This document shows positions 22,384 to 35,045 of a stretch of 64,000 nt of DNA, in pieces. Made by a program: the position numbers and the translations under genes. Positions within the stretch are counted from its first letter, which is position 1. Each line of letters opens with the position of its first letter. Source of the DNA: Thalassobaculum litoreum DSM 18839. GTDB lineage: Bacteria > Pseudomonadota > Alphaproteobacteria > Thalassobaculales > Thalassobaculaceae. The DNA lies in contig NZ_FNBW01000001.1 in the NCBI RefSeq assembly GCF_900102465.1, forward strand, positions 310,557 to 374,556, in the 5' to 3' direction. The notes under the pieces were generated by a model. It saw only the letters and a program-made list of their open reading frames with translations, was not told where the DNA came from and made no database searches.

Positions 22384-22818
22384 ATGCCGACACACGCCGA
22401 AAAGCGCATCGTTCCGTATTCCCCGGACCAGATGTACGCGCTCGTCGCCGACGTGGAGACCTACCCGGAGTTTCTGCCGTGGTGCGTCGGCGCGCGGATC
22501 AAGAAGCGCGAGGGCAGCGTGTTCTTCGCCGACCTGATGATCGGCTACAAACTGATCCGCGAGCGTTTCACCTCCCGGGTCGAGCTGCACCCCGAGGAGC
22601 ACCGGCTCGACGTGACCTATACGGACGGTCCGTTCCGCTACCTGAACAACCACTGGGTCTTCGTCCCGCAGGAGCAGGGCGGCTGCATGATCGATTTCTA
22701 CGTGGATTTCGAGTTCAAGAACATGGTGCTGCAGCGGGTGATGGGCCTGTTCTTCAACGAGGCCGTCCGCCGCATGGTCCAGGCCTTCGAGGATCGGGCG
22801 AAGACGCTGTACGGGTAA
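22384..22818 (+). CDS. START/polyketide-cyclase-like protein of the RatA/COQ10 family
   Basis: 144-aa single-domain protein. THAEKRIVPYSPDQMYALVADVETYPEFLPWC and the following GARI are the family hallmark for the ubiquinone-binding COQ10 / RatA group. In mitochondria COQ10 aids ubiquinone delivery; in E. coli RatA was reported to affect ribosome subunit joining. I take the lipid-chaperone role as more likely, but this is inference. ATG at 22384 lies 20 bases after lipA. Confidence 0.85.
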   Translation: MPTHAEKRIVPYSPDQMYALVADVETYPEFLPWCVGARIKKREGSVFFADLMIGYKLIRERFTSRVELHPEEHRLDVTYTDGPFRYLNNHWVFVPQEQGGCMIDFYVDFEFKNMVLQRVMGLFFNEAVRRMVQAFEDRAKTLYG

Positions 22819-22850
22819 GGGACGCGGGACAAGCCCCGAGCGCCCGGGTT

Positions 22851-22901
22851 GGGTCCCGGCCCGCCCCCGGATCAAGTCCGGGATGCGTCCGGGATGACGG
22901 G
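22851..22901. repeat. REP-like palindrome
   Basis: Unit reading GGGTCCCGGCC ... CGGGATGACGGG, in opposite orientation to the unit that starts at 22941. Together they form a large inverted pair with an AT-rich loop (about 40 bases), like a BIME. Confidence 0.8.
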
Positions 22902-22940
22902 GTGAGTGTATTTAATCTTATGATTTCATTTATATTTTAT

Positions 22941-22990
22941 CGTCATCCCGGCGAGCTCCGGGCCTGACCCGGAGGTCGGCCGGGACCCAG
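22941..22990. repeat. REP-like palindrome
   Basis: Unit beginning CGTCATCCCGG and ending GGCCGGGACCCAG, convergent partner of the unit at 22851-22901. It lies between two convergent genes and may end both transcripts. Confidence 0.8.
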
Positions 22991-23014
22991 CCGACTCCGT
23001 TGCCGCGTGTCCGC

Positions 23015-23500
23015 CTACAACCGTCCCAGCAGCATCTCAAGCGCTGTGCGGACCGTCGCTTCGCGCACGGCGGAACGGTCGCCGGGGAACACTTCCCGGC
23101 GGTGCAGCGTCTCGCCCCCGTCCAGCGCGCAGCCGAAATGCACCAGACCGACCGGCTTCTCCGCCGAGCCGCCGCCCGGCCCGGCCACACCGGTGACCGC
23201 CACGGTCAGCCCCGCCCGGGACCTTGCCAGAGCCCCCTCGGCCATGGCGCGGGCCACTTCCTCCGACACCGCGCCCACAGCTTCGATCGTGTCGGCCGCC
23301 ACCCCCAGCATCTCGGTCTTGGCCTCGTTGGAATAGGTCACGAACCCGCGCTCCACCACCGCCGAGGACCCGGCGATCTCGGTCAGGCATCCGGCGATCA
23401 GGCCGCCGGTGCAGGATTCGGCGGTGGCGATCATCACGCCGCGCGCCTTGGCCCGGTCCAGAACGTCGGTCGCAAGCGCGAGAAGCGGGGCGGGGAGCAT
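23015..23500 (-). CDS. pncC: CinA C-terminal-domain protein (nicotinamide-nucleotide amidase-like)
   Basis: Family known to deamidate NMN to nicotinate mononucleotide in pyridine-nucleotide salvage. ATG at 23500 with GGAGG five bases upstream gives 161 aa; an in-frame GTG at 23536 is less likely. MIATAESCTGGLIAGCLTE contains the catalytic Ser/Cys region and TVAVTGVAGPGGGSAEKPVG is the other conserved block. It has no N-terminal MoaB-like half, so it is the stand-alone form. Downstream of pgpA with a 20-base gap: operon ispDF-pgpA-pncC. Confidence 0.9.
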   Translation of the reverse strand: MLPAPLLALATDVLDRAKARGVMIATAESCTGGLIAGCLTEIAGSSAVVERGFVTYSNEAKTEMLGVAADTIEAVGAVSEEVARAMAEGALARSRAGLTVAVTGVAGPGGGSAEKPVGLVHFGCALDGGETLHRREVFPGDRSAVREATVRTALEMLLGRL

Positions 23501-23520
23501 CAGAACCTCCGAGGCAAAGA

Positions 23521-24018
23521 TCAAGGTGTCGTCCACAGCCAGGCGGCGGCGATCCAGACCACCAGGGCGGCATAGGCGCCGGCCACCAGGTCATCCAGCA
23601 TCACGCCGAACGGGCTGCGCATGTCGCGGTCGATCCGGTTCGCCGGGAACGGCTTGGTGATGTCGGCCGCGCGGAAGGCGACGAAGGCGACGACCCACCA
23701 CAGCGGATGCAGCGGGCACAGGGCCAGGGCCAGCCACTGCCCGGCGACCTCGTCGATCACCACGGAACCCGGATCGTGCGTGCCGGTGCGCGCCATGTAG
23801 ACGCCCGTGGCCCAGGTGCCGACCCCGGTCGCCAGCACCGCCGCCACCAGCAGCGCCGGGGTGCCGCCGGCCTGGGCGATCGGCCAGGCCAGCACGGCCG
23901 CCAGCAGCGAGCCCCAGGTGCCCGGCGCCTTCGGCAGGTAGCCGGTGCCGAGCCCGGTGGCGATCAGCACCGCCGGGGAGGCGAGGGACGGGCGCGCCGG
24001 GGCGGGGCGGTCGCTCAC
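23521..24018 (-). CDS. pgpA: Phosphatidylglycerophosphatase A
   Basis: Inner-membrane phosphatase that makes phosphatidylglycerol. 165 aa with about four hydrophobic segments. Early [19 protein letters not shown], the acidic [14 protein letters not shown] and the C-terminal [19 protein letters not shown] are typical. Its ATG overlaps the ispDF stop as ATGA, so the two are translationally coupled. Confidence 0.95.
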   Translation of the reverse strand: MSDRPAPARPSLASPAVLIATGLGTGYLPKAPGTWGSLLAAVLAWPIAQAGGTPALLVAAVLATGVGTWATGVYMARTGTHDPGSVVIDEVAGQWLALALCPLHPLWWVVAFVAFRAADITKPFPANRIDRDMRSPFGVMLDDLVAGAYAALVVWIAAAWLWTTP

Positions 24019-25226
24019 AGGTCCTCCTGGTCGGTAAGGTCGGGCACGGTAAGATCAGGCGCGGGCAGGGCGATGGTCGCGGCGGCCTGGGCGGCGATGC
24101 CCTCGCCGCGGCCAGGAAAGCCAAGCCGCTCGGTCGTGGTCGCCTTCACGGACACCCGGGCCACCGGCACGCCGCAGATCTCGGCAATGCGGGCGCGCAT
24201 GGCCTCGCGGTGCGGGCCGACCTTGGGCCGCTCGCAGATCACGGTGAGGTCCAGGTGGCGGATAGCGCCGCCGGCCTTTCGCACCCGCCGACAGGCATCG
24301 GCCAGGAACATATGGGAGGCCGCCCCCTTCCATTGCGGGTCGCTGGGCGGGAAATGGGCGCCGATATCGCCGTCGCCGAGCGCGCCGAGCAGGGCGTCGG
24401 TGATCGCGTGCAGGCCGACATCGGCATCGGAATGGCCGAGCAGGGCCTGGTCGTGCGGAATGACGATGCCGCCGAGCGCCACGCCGTCGACCCCGCCGGG
24501 CGTCTTGGCGCCCAGCCGGTGCACGTCGAAACCGGTGCCGACCCTCGTCTCCAGGGCGCCGGCCAGCAGCCGGTCGGCGAGCGCGAAGTCCTGCGCCGTG
24601 GTGATCTTCATCGCATCCTCCGATCCGGCCACCAGCGCCACCGCGTGTCCGGCCCATTCCATCAGGGCCGCGTCGTCGGTCATGGTCACACCCTCGGCCG
24701 CGGCCCGGCGATGGGCGTCGAGCACGGCGTCGAACCGCATGCCCTGGGGCGTCTGCGCCCGCCACAGACCGTCGCGGCTGACGGTGCCGGCGGCCAGCCC
24801 GCCCTCGCCGCGCTTCAGGGTGTCCGCCACCGCCAGCACGGGCAGGGCAGCGGGAGCCGCGTCCAGCGCGTCCAGCACCCGGTCGATCACGCCGGCCGGT
24901 ACCAGCGGCCGGGCGGCGTCGTGGATCAGCACGATCTCCGGAGCTGCATCGGCCAGGCTCTCCAGCCCGTTCAGCACCGAGGCCTGGCGTTCCGCCCCGC
25001 CGATCACCGGCGCGCCGAGATCCAGACCCGCCACCGCCGCGTCGTACAGGGCGCGATGCTCCTCGGCGATCATCACCCGTACCGCGTCGATCCGGGGATG
25101 CCGGCTGAAGGCCAGCACGGCCCGGCGCAGAACGGGCAGGCCGCCGAGCGGCCGGTACTGTTTCGGCACGCCGCCGCCGGCGCGTTCGCCCTTACCGGCG
25201 GCGACGATCAGGGCAATGGTGGTCAT
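24015..25226 (-). CDS. ispDF: Bifunctional IspD/IspF enzyme of the MEP isoprenoid pathway
   Basis: Fusion of 2-C-methylerythritol 4-phosphate cytidylyltransferase and MECDP synthase, a form seen in alphaproteobacteria. The ATG at 25226 gives 403 aa; a start at 25307 adds 27 unrelated residues. IspD covers about 1-225 ([34 protein letters not shown]). IspF covers about 245-395, with metal ligands in [10 protein letters not shown] and [14 protein letters not shown], then [12 protein letters not shown]. It is divergent from the YpjD-like gene across 87 bases. Confidence 0.97.
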   Translation of the reverse strand: MTTIALIVAAGKGERAGGGVPKQYRPLGGLPVLRRAVLAFSRHPRIDAVRVMIAEEHRALYDAAVAGLDLGAPVIGGAERQASVLNGLESLADAAPEIVLIHDAARPLVPAGVIDRVLDALDAAPAALPVLAVADTLKRGEGGLAAGTVSRDGLWRAQTPQGMRFDAVLDAHRRAAAEGVTMTDDAALMEWAGHAVALVAGSEDAMKITTAQDFALADRLLAGALETRVGTGFDVHRLGAKTPGGVDGVALGGIVIPHDQALLGHSDADVGLHAITDALLGALGDGDIGAHFPPSDPQWKGAASHMFLADACRRVRKAGGAIRHLDLTVICERPKVGPHREAMRARIAEICGVPVARVSVKATTTERLGFPGRGEGIAAQAAATIALPAPDLTVPDLTDQEDL

Positions 25227-25313
25227 GGGTGGACGATCCGGGAAGTCATTGCAGAAAATAGGGTCTATCGTGGCCGCTGGAGTGGGGGCGGATCTTAGTG
25301 TAGGCAACGGCCC

Positions 25314-26120
25314 ATGTCTCTGCTGGGCAACTCATTGTTGGTCAATCTGTCGGCGGTGGTTTCCATCCTGCCGATGGCGCTGCTGGCGTCGCGGCCGCAG
25401 CCGGCCCGCGACCGGCGGTTCTGGATCGCGGTGGCGGTCGCCGCCCTCGGCGTGGTCGGCTGGACCCTGGTGCGGTTCGGCGACCATTGGGACGGCGGCC
25501 TGGGGGCGGCCCTGTGGGTGTCGGCAGCGGCGACGGTCGGCCTGTTCGCGGCGGTCTCCGCGCTGTCGCGGACCATGGCCCGGCTCGCCGGCCTGCTCGG
25601 CCCGTATCTGCTGATCATGGTCGCCCTGGCCAGCGTGCTCGACGCGCCGGCGGTCGGCGGCGTCGGCGGCATGCCCGAGGGCTGGGTGATCCTGCATATC
25701 GTGGTGTCGCTGGCGACCTATGCGCTGGCGACCCTGGCGGCGGTGGCCGGTCTCGGCGTGGTCCTCAAGGAGCGCGCGCTCAAGGCCAAGCGCTCCGGCG
25801 GCATGAGCGCCGGACTGCCGTCAGTCGCCGATGCCGAGGCGCTGGTGTTCCGTCTGCTGACCACCGCCGAGATCGTTCTGGGTGTCGGCATCCTGTCGGG
25901 AATCGCCCTGAACGTGACAGCGGGTCATGTCTGGCTGAGCGGCGACCACAAGTCCGTTCTGTCGCTCGGCGCCTTCGCCGTGGTAGGGGGAATCCTGTTC
26001 GCCCATGCCCGGCTGGGTCTGCGGGGCCGGCGCGCGGTACGCGGCGTTCTCGCGGTCTATCTGCTTCTCACCCTTGCCTATCCCGGTGTGAAAGCGGTGC
26101 ACGCGCTGGTCGGGAACTGA
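25314..26120 (+). CDS. CcsA/YpjD-like multi-pass membrane protein
   Basis: 268-aa inner-membrane protein with about seven to eight helices, matching the CcsA-domain YpjD family. [20 protein letters not shown] is the conserved His-bearing helix, and [13 protein letters not shown] followed by [12 protein letters not shown] resembles the YpjD C-terminus. A tryptophan-rich WWD haem loop is not visible, so a real role in cytochrome c assembly is not shown. ATG at 25314. Confidence 0.75.
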   Translation: MSLLGNSLLVNLSAVVSILPMALLASRPQPARDRRFWIAVAVAALGVVGWTLVRFGDHWDGGLGAALWVSAAATVGLFAAVSALSRTMARLAGLLGPYLLIMVALASVLDAPAVGGVGGMPEGWVILHIVVSLATYALATLAAVAGLGVVLKERALKAKRSGGMSAGLPSVADAEALVFRLLTTAEIVLGVGILSGIALNVTAGHVWLSGDHKSVLSLGAFAVVGGILFAHARLGLRGRRAVRGVLAVYLLLTLAYPGVKAVHALVGN

Positions 26121-26237
26121 CGCGTTTCGGGGGCGCGGAGCGGATCGATCCGGGCCGGGACGCATAGACCCTTTGCGATACATAGATTCCCGGCTATCTT
26201 GCCCAAACATTGATCACAATCGGTGGATGCCTATTTA

Positions 26238-27250
<1,013 letters not shown>

Positions 27251-27254
<4 letters not shown>

Positions 27255-28428
27255 CGGCAGTGGCCACATTGGAGCCGGGCAAGCTCCCCTCCTATCTGGA
27301 CGGCAACACGGTCCTGAACGCCCTTCCATGGGCGGTGATCGTGCTGGACGGCGACAATTGCGTGCTGTCGCTGAACATCGCGGCGGAGAACCTTCTCGCC
27401 TCCAGCGTGGCGGCGGCGGCCGGCCGCAGCCTGACCGACTGGGTGCCCCAGGACAGCCCGCTGCTGGGCATGGTCGCCCAGTCCCGCGCCTCCCAATCGG
27501 GGCTCAGCGACTACGACCTGGAGATCGAGTCCCCGCGCATCGGGCAGATCGTGGTGAACGTGCAGATCGCGCCGATCCCGGAAGTGCCGGGTGCGGTGGC
27601 GGTCAATCTTCAGGAGCGCACCATCGCGTCGAAGATGCACCGCCAGCTCTCCTATCGCGGGGCGGCGCGGTCGGTCAGCGCCATGGCGGCGATGTTGGCC
27701 CATGAGGTGAAGAACCCGCTGTCCGGCATCCGCGGGGCCGCCCAGCTTCTCGAACAGTCGGTGCACGGGGACGAGCAGATCCTGACCCGCCTGATCTGCG
27801 ACGAGACGGACCGGATCTGCGCCCTGGTCGACCGCATGGAGGTGTTCAGCGACGAACGGCCGATCGAGCGCACGGCCGTCAACATCCACGAGGTGCTGGA
27901 GCGCTGCCGCCGGGTCGCCCAGAACGGCTTCGGCCGCAAGGCGACCTTCATCGAGCGCTACGACCCGTCGCTTCCGGCGGTGCTCGGCAACCACGACCTG
28001 CTGGTGCAGGTGTTTCTCAACCTGATCAAGAACGCCAGCGAGGCGGTGCCGGAGGAGGGGGGCGAGATCACGCTGACCACCAGCTACCGCCACGGCATGC
28101 GGGTCGCCGTCGCCGGCTCGCGCGAGCGGGTGCATCTGCCGCTGCAGGTCACCGTGCAGGACAACGGCCCCGGCATCCCCGAGGAGCTTCAGGCCAACCT
28201 GTTCGAACCTTTCGTGACCACGAAGACCAACGGATCCGGGCTGGGACTGGCCTTCGTCGCCAAGGCGGTGGCCGACCATGGCGGCGTGATCGAGGTGGAT
28301 TCGGTGCCGCGCCGGACCATCCTGCGTCTCACCCTGCCGATCGTCGACACGCCGAAGCCGCGCCGGGTGCGCCGCCGGCGCGATCAGCCGTCCGCCCCGG
28401 AAACCGACAGCGGTGGGAGCACCAGCAT

Positions 28429-28432
<4 letters not shown>
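27251..28432 (+). CDS. ntrB: Nitrogen regulation sensor kinase NtrB
   Basis: Cytoplasmic histidine kinase that signals nitrogen status (through PII) to NtrC. 393 aa without membrane helices. Residues about 20-130 form a PAS domain ([19 protein letters not shown]); the H-box is [20 protein letters not shown] with the phosphorylated His; the ATPase domain has the N-box [24 protein letters not shown] and [18 protein letters not shown]. It overlaps dusB and ntrC by four bases each. Confidence 0.97.
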
Positions 28433-29910
<1,478 letters not shown>

Positions 29911-29965
29911 TCGCTACCGGCCCGTGCCGGCCCGCGACGATCGGTGAGACCACCGCGACGGCACA

Positions 29966-32257
29966 ATGACCGATACATCCCCGTTCACCGAGGCCCCGTT
30001 TACCGAGGGACAGCCGGAACCGCCGCGCCTGACCCTGTGGCTCGCCTTCCGGCGCTGGGCCCGGCGCGTCGCGTTGGAACGCAAGCTCGCGGTCCTGTTC
30101 AGCCTGCTGGCGATCCTGTCGGGCGCCGCGACAGCGATCGTGATCACCCGCTCCGGCACCGAGGGGCCGGCCCCCGACGTCGTCCTGCTCTGCGTCTATT
30201 TCAACATCGCCTTCCTGCTCGGCCTCGGCGCGCTGGTGGTGCGCCAGCTCATCCGCATCTGGATCGAGCGGCGCCGCGGGCTGGCCGGCGCCCGGCTGCA
30301 TCTGCGCCTGGCCGTGCTGTTCGCCCTGATCGCGGTGACGCCGACGCTGATCGTCTCGGTGTTCTCCGCCGTGTTCTTCGATCTCGGGGTGCGCGGCTGG
30401 TTCAGCGAGCGGGTCTCGACGGCGGTCACCCAGTCGGCGGCGGTGGCCGAGGCCTATCTGGAGGAGCACCGTCAGACCATTCGCGGCGACGTGCTGGCCA
30501 TGGCCAACGACCTGAACCGCGAGGCGCCGTTCCTGCTGTCCGACAGCCGCCGCTTCGAGCAGGTCATCACCGCCCAGGCGGCGGTCCGCAACCTGACCGA
30601 GGCGGTGGTGTTCGACGGGTCCGGCCGGGTCTATGCCCGCACCGGCCTGTCCTTCGCCTTCGATTTCGAGCCGGTGCCGGAAAGCGCGCTGGAACGGGCG
30701 CGCCGCGGCGAGGTGGTCATCATCACCTCGGAGGACGACGACCGCATGCGCGCGCTGGTCGCCCTCAACCAGATCGTCGACACCTTCCTGTTCGTCGGCC
30801 GCTTCGTCGATCCCGCCCTGCTGGCCCGGGTGGAGGACACCCAGCAGGCGGTCTCGCAGTACGAGGCGCTGGAGGGCCGACGCCAGGACTTCCAGCTCAC
30901 CTTCGCCATCGTCTTCGCCCTGGTCGCGCTGCTGATCCTGCTGGCCGCGATCTGGGTCGGGCTGCTGCTGGCCGACCGTCTGGTCCGGCCGGTCAGCTCG
31001 CTGATCGACGGGGCCGAGCGGGTGCGCCACGGCGACCTGTCGGTGCGGGTGCCGCTCGGCGTCGGTCTGGACGAGATCGCCAGCCTGACCCGCGCCTTCA
31101 ACCGCATGACGGCGCAGCTCGAGTCCCAGCACGAGGAACTGGTCGACGCCAATACCCAGCTCGACGAGCGCCGCCGCTTCACCGAGGCGGTGCTGGGCGG
31201 GGTGTCCTCCGGCGTGGTCGGGCTGGACGACGACGGCCGGATCAACCTGCCGAACCGGGCGGCGAGCCGGCTGCTCGGGATCGACCTGGAGCAGCAGCTC
31301 GGCAGCACCTTCGCCGAGACCCTGCCGGAATTCGATCCGCTGATGGCCGAGGTGGCGCAGCGCCCCTGGCGCGAGGCGACCGACCAGATCGCCATGACCT
31401 TGGACAATGGCGATCACCGCACCTTCCACGCCCGGCTGACGGCGGAGATTTCCGACGGGGTGATCTCCGGCTACGTGCTGACCTTCGACGACGTCACCGA
31501 ACTGCTCTCCGCCCAGCGCAAGGCGGCCTGGGCCGATGTGGCCCGGCGGATCGCCCACGAGATCAAGAACCCGCTGACCCCGATCCAGCTGTCGGCCGAA
31601 CGGTTGCGCCGGAAATACCTGAAGGAGATCGAGTCCGACCCGGAGACCTTCGCGCGGATGATCGACACCATCGTGCGCCAGGTCGGCGATATCGGCCGCA
31701 TGGTCGACGAGTTCTCGTCCTTCGCGCGGATGCCGACGCCGGTGATGCGCGACGAGGACCTGCGCGACCTGGTGAGCGCGGCGGCCGATCTGCAGCGCGG
31801 CGCCAGGCCGGGGGTGTCGCTGACCGTGGAAACCGGCGGCGAGCCTGTGACGTTGCGCTGCGATTCGCGGCAGATCCGCCAGGCCCTGACCAATCTGCTG
31901 CAGAACGCGGTGGATGCGATCGAGAGCCGACAGCAGGCGGAAGGCGAGGGCGCGGCACCGGGATCGATCACGGTCACAATCGAGCCACGAGGTGATGCCA
32001 TTGTGGCAACTGTCGCAGACAACGGCCGCGGTTTGCCTGACACTGAGCGCGACCGGCTGACCGAGCCGTATGTCACCACACGCGAGAAAGGGACCGGCCT
32101 CGGGCTGGCCATCGTGAAGAAAATCATGGAAGATCACGGCGGTTCGATAGAACTCCGGGACCGTCCGGAAGGCGGCGCAGCGGTTAGTCTGATATTCTCG
32201 ACGCCGCCCACGGTCCTCAACGAAACCAACCCGGCTCTGGCATACCATGGCCAATGA
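29966..32257 (+). CDS. ntrY: Membrane sensor kinase NtrY
   Basis: Transmembrane partner of NtrX, known to respond to nitrogen or redox/oxygen cues in alphaproteobacteria. 763 aa. Three membrane helices lie in the first 135 residues and a fourth near 310-335, framing a periplasmic sensor of about 170 residues. Then HAMP (RLVRPVSSLIDGAERV), a PAS domain (about 395-490), H-box ARRIAHEIKNPLTPIQLSAE, and ATPase domain (NLLQNAVDAI, GTGLGLAIVKKIMEDHGG). It overlaps ntrX by 11 bases. Confidence 0.96.
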   Translation: MTDTSPFTEAPFTEGQPEPPRLTLWLAFRRWARRVALERKLAVLFSLLAILSGAATAIVITRSGTEGPAPDVVLLCVYFNIAFLLGLGALVVRQLIRIWIERRRGLAGARLHLRLAVLFALIAVTPTLIVSVFSAVFFDLGVRGWFSERVSTAVTQSAAVAEAYLEEHRQTIRGDVLAMANDLNREAPFLLSDSRRFEQVITAQAAVRNLTEAVVFDGSGRVYARTGLSFAFDFEPVPESALERARRGEVVIITSEDDDRMRALVALNQIVDTFLFVGRFVDPALLARVEDTQQAVSQYEALEGRRQDFQLTFAIVFALVALLILLAAIWVGLLLADRLVRPVSSLIDGAERVRHGDLSVRVPLGVGLDEIASLTRAFNRMTAQLESQHEELVDANTQLDERRRFTEAVLGGVSSGVVGLDDDGRINLPNRAASRLLGIDLEQQLGSTFAETLPEFDPLMAEVAQRPWREATDQIAMTLDNGDHRTFHARLTAEISDGVISGYVLTFDDVTELLSAQRKAAWADVARRIAHEIKNPLTPIQLSAERLRRKYLKEIESDPETFARMIDTIVRQVGDIGRMVDEFSSFARMPTPVMRDEDLRDLVSAAADLQRGARPGVSLTVETGGEPVTLRCDSRQIRQALTNLLQNAVDAIESRQQAEGEGAAPGSITVTIEPRGDAIVATVADNGRGLPDTERDRLTEPYVTTREKGTGLGLAIVKKIMEDHGGSIELRDRPEGGAAVSLIFSTPPTVLNETNPALAYHGQ

Positions 32258-33644
32258 TATCCTGATCGTCGACGACGAAGCCGATATCCGGATGCTGATC
32301 GGCGATATCCTCGAGGACGAGGGTTACGAGTCCCGGCAGGCGGCGAATTCGACCGAGGCGCTCGACGTCATCCGCCGGCGCATGCCGTCCCTGGTGATCC
32401 TGGATATCTGGCTGCAGAACAGCGAACTCGACGGGCTCGGCATCCTCAGCGCCATCCAGCGCGACCATCCCGGCCTGCCCGTGATCATGATCAGCGGCCA
32501 CGGCACCATCGAGACCGCCGTCACCGCGATCAAGAAGGGCGCCTACGACTTCATCGAGAAGCCGTTCAAGGCCGACCGGCTGCTGTTCATGGTGCAGCGC
32601 GCGATCGAGGCGGCCCGGCTGCGGCGCGAGAACGACGACCTGAAGAAGCGCACCGGCACCGGCGGCGACCTGGTGGGCATCTCCGCCGGCATCAACACCG
32701 TGCGCGCCTCCGTGGAGAAGGTGGCGCCGACCGGCAGCCGCGTGCTGATCACCGGCCCGGCCGGCGTCGGCAAGGAGATCGTGGCCAGGCGCATCCACGA
32801 GCGCTCGCGCCGCGCCACCGGCACGTTCGTCGTGCTTAACTGCGCCACGCTCACCCCCGACCGGCTGGAGACCGAGCTGTTCGGCACCGAGCCGGGCGGC
32901 GCCGAGCCGCGCACCATCGGCACCTTGGAGCTGGCCCATAAGGGCACGCTGCTGCTGGACGAGGTGGCCGACATGCCGCTGGAGACCCAGGGCAAGATCC
33001 TGCGCGTGCTTCAGGAACAGTCGTTCCGCCGGGTCGGCGGCGACACCGAGGTCGAGGTCGACGTGCGGGTCATCGCCGCGACCAACCGCGACCTGCAGCA
33101 GGAGATGAGCGCCGGGCGGTTCCGCGAGGATCTGTTCTACCGGCTCAACGTCGTGCCGATCCGCGTGCCGCCCCTGCGCGAGCGGCGCGAGGACGTGCCT
33201 ATGCTGGCCCGCCATTTCGTCACGCTGTCGGCCGAGGCCAGCGGCATGATCGCGCGGCCCCTGGGCGAGGATGCGGTGGCGGCCCTGCAGGCCTATGAGT
33301 GGCCGGGCAACGTGCGCCAGCTGCGCAACGTGGTCGACTGGATGCTGATCATGGCCGGCGGCGGCGCTCGCGATCCGATCCGCGCCGACCAGCTTCCGCC
33401 GGAGATCGGCTCGGCCACCCCGGCGGCGCTGCGTTGGGAGAAGGGCAGCGAGATCATGGGCCTCAGCCTGCGCGAGGCGCGCGAGACCTTCGAGCGGGAG
33501 TATCTCCTGGCCCAGGTCAATCGCTTCGGCGGCAACATCTCGCGCACCGCCTCCTTCGTCGGCATGGAGCGCTCGGCTCTGCACCGTAAGCTCAAGTCCC
33601 TCGGCCTGCAGCAGGCGGAAAAGCCGGTCCGGCAGACCGGCTGA
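32247..33644 (+). CDS. ntrX: Response regulator NtrX, without a GAFTGA loop
   Basis: 465-aa NtrC-like regulator: receiver domain (1-120; phospho-Asp in LVILDIWLQNSELDG), AAA+ domain (about 145-375; Walker A GPAGVGKE, Walker [26 protein letters not shown]) and a Fis-type helix-turn-helix (GNISRTASFVGMERSALHRKL). Where NtrC has GAFTGA, the sequence reads ELFGTEPGGAEPRTIGTLE, so the sigma54-contact loop is missing. NtrX of some other alphaproteobacteria is described as lacking it too; the protein probably acts on sigma70 promoters. Confidence 0.96.
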   Translation: MANDILIVDDEADIRMLIGDILEDEGYESRQAANSTEALDVIRRRMPSLVILDIWLQNSELDGLGILSAIQRDHPGLPVIMISGHGTIETAVTAIKKGAYDFIEKPFKADRLLFMVQRAIEAARLRRENDDLKKRTGTGGDLVGISAGINTVRASVEKVAPTGSRVLITGPAGVGKEIVARRIHERSRRATGTFVVLNCATLTPDRLETELFGTEPGGAEPRTIGTLELAHKGTLLLDEVADMPLETQGKILRVLQEQSFRRVGGDTEVEVDVRVIAATNRDLQQEMSAGRFREDLFYRLNVVPIRVPPLRERREDVPMLARHFVTLSAEASGMIARPLGEDAVAALQAYEWPGNVRQLRNVVDWMLIMAGGGARDPIRADQLPPEIGSATPAALRWEKGSEIMGLSLREARETFEREYLLAQVNRFGGNISRTASFVGMERSALHRKLKSLGLQQAEKPVRQTG

Positions 33645-33668
33645 CGCCCTCATGAAAGTCATCGCCCG

Positions 33669-35045
33669 ATGAAAGTCGTCATCTGCGGCGCCGGCCAGGT
33701 CGGCACCAGCATAGCCCGGCATCTCGCCGGCGAGAACAACGACGTCACCGTCATCGACCAGTCGCCGGAGCTGATCCAGAAGCTCAGCGACACCCTGGAC
33801 GTGCGCGCCATCGCCGGTTTCGCCTCCTATCCCAGCGTGCTGGAGCAGGCGGGCCTGCGCGATGCCGACATGCTGATCGCGGTGACCTACAGCGACGAGG
33901 TCAACATGGTCGCCTGCCAGGTCGGCCATTCGATCTTCAACGTGCCGACCAAGATCGCCCGGGTGCGCAACCAGGACTACCTGCTGCCGATCTGGGCCGA
34001 CCTGTTCTCGCGCGAGCACATGCCGATCGACGTGATCATCTCGCCGGAGCGCGAGGTGGCCCGCGCCATCGGCCGCCGGCTGCAGGTGCCTGGCGCGCTC
34101 GACGTGGTGCCGATGGCCGACGGCAAGGTCCGCGTGGTCGGCGTGCGCTGCGAGGAGACCACGCCGATCATCCACACGCCGCTGCGCCAGCTCACCTCGC
34201 TGTTCACCGACCTGGCCGTGGTGATCGTCGGCATCCTGCGCGAGGGCAGGGCGATCGTGCCGAAGGCCGAGGACCAGATGCTGCCCGGCGACGAGGTGTA
34301 TTTCGTCTGCGACAGCCGCCACCTGTCCCGGGCGCTCGCCAGCTTCGGCCACGAGGAGCCGGAGGCGCGCAGCGTCATCATCGCCGGCGGCGGCAATATC
34401 GGACTGACCCTGGCCGAGGAGATCGAGCGCGAGCATCACGGCGTGAACGCCAAGGTGATCGAGTTCAACCGCGCCCGCGCCCGCTCCGTCGCCCAGTCGC
34501 TGCAACGCACCATGGTGCTGAACGGCGACGTGCTGGACCCGGAGATCCTGGAAGAGGCCAACATCTCGCAGACCGAGACCTTCGTTGCCGTGTCCAACGA
34601 CGACGAGGTCAACATCCTGAGCTCCCTGCTGGCCAAACGCTCGGGCTGCAAGCGTACCGTCGCCCTGATCAACGCCTCGACCTACGCGCCGCTGATCACC
34701 CAGCTCGGCATAGACGCCGTGGTAAACCCGCGGGCGATCACCGTCTCCACGATCCTGCAGCATGTGCGCCGCGGCCGGATCCGCAGCGTCTATTCCCTGC
34801 GCGAGGATTTCGGCGAGGTGATCGAGGCCGAGGCGCTGGAGACCTCGGTGCTGGTCGGCCATCCGCTTAAGGACGCCAGGCTGCCCAACGGCGTCATCGT
34901 CGGCGCCATCGTGCGCGGCGAGGAGGTCATCGTGCCCCGCGCCGACACCGTGGTGCAGGCCCGCGACCGGGTGGTCGTCTTCGCCACCTATGAAGCGGTG
35001 AAGAAAGTCGAGAAACTGTTCGCCGTCCGTCTCGATTTCTTCTAG
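33669..35045 (+). CDS. trkA: Trk potassium-uptake regulatory subunit TrkA
   Basis: Peripheral NAD(H)-binding subunit controlling Trk/Ktr K+ channels. 458 aa with two RCK halves: KVVICGAGQVGTSIARHLAG at the start and VIIAGGGNIGLTLAEEIE near residue 237, each followed by a TrkA-C domain. The start overlaps the stop of a six-codon mini-ORF (33652-33672) that repeats the trkA N-terminal codons. Location after ntrX is conserved. The membrane subunit TrkH is not in the window. Confidence 0.96.
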   Translation: MKVVICGAGQVGTSIARHLAGENNDVTVIDQSPELIQKLSDTLDVRAIAGFASYPSVLEQAGLRDADMLIAVTYSDEVNMVACQVGHSIFNVPTKIARVRNQDYLLPIWADLFSREHMPIDVIISPEREVARAIGRRLQVPGALDVVPMADGKVRVVGVRCEETTPIIHTPLRQLTSLFTDLAVVIVGILREGRAIVPKAEDQMLPGDEVYFVCDSRHLSRALASFGHEEPEARSVIIAGGGNIGLTLAEEIEREHHGVNAKVIEFNRARARSVAQSLQRTMVLNGDVLDPEILEEANISQTETFVAVSNDDEVNILSSLLAKRSGCKRTVALINASTYAPLITQLGIDAVVNPRAITVSTILQHVRRGRIRSVYSLREDFGEVIEAEALETSVLVGHPLKDARLPNGVIVGAIVRGEEVIVPRADTVVQARDRVVVFATYEAVKKVEKLFAVRLDFF

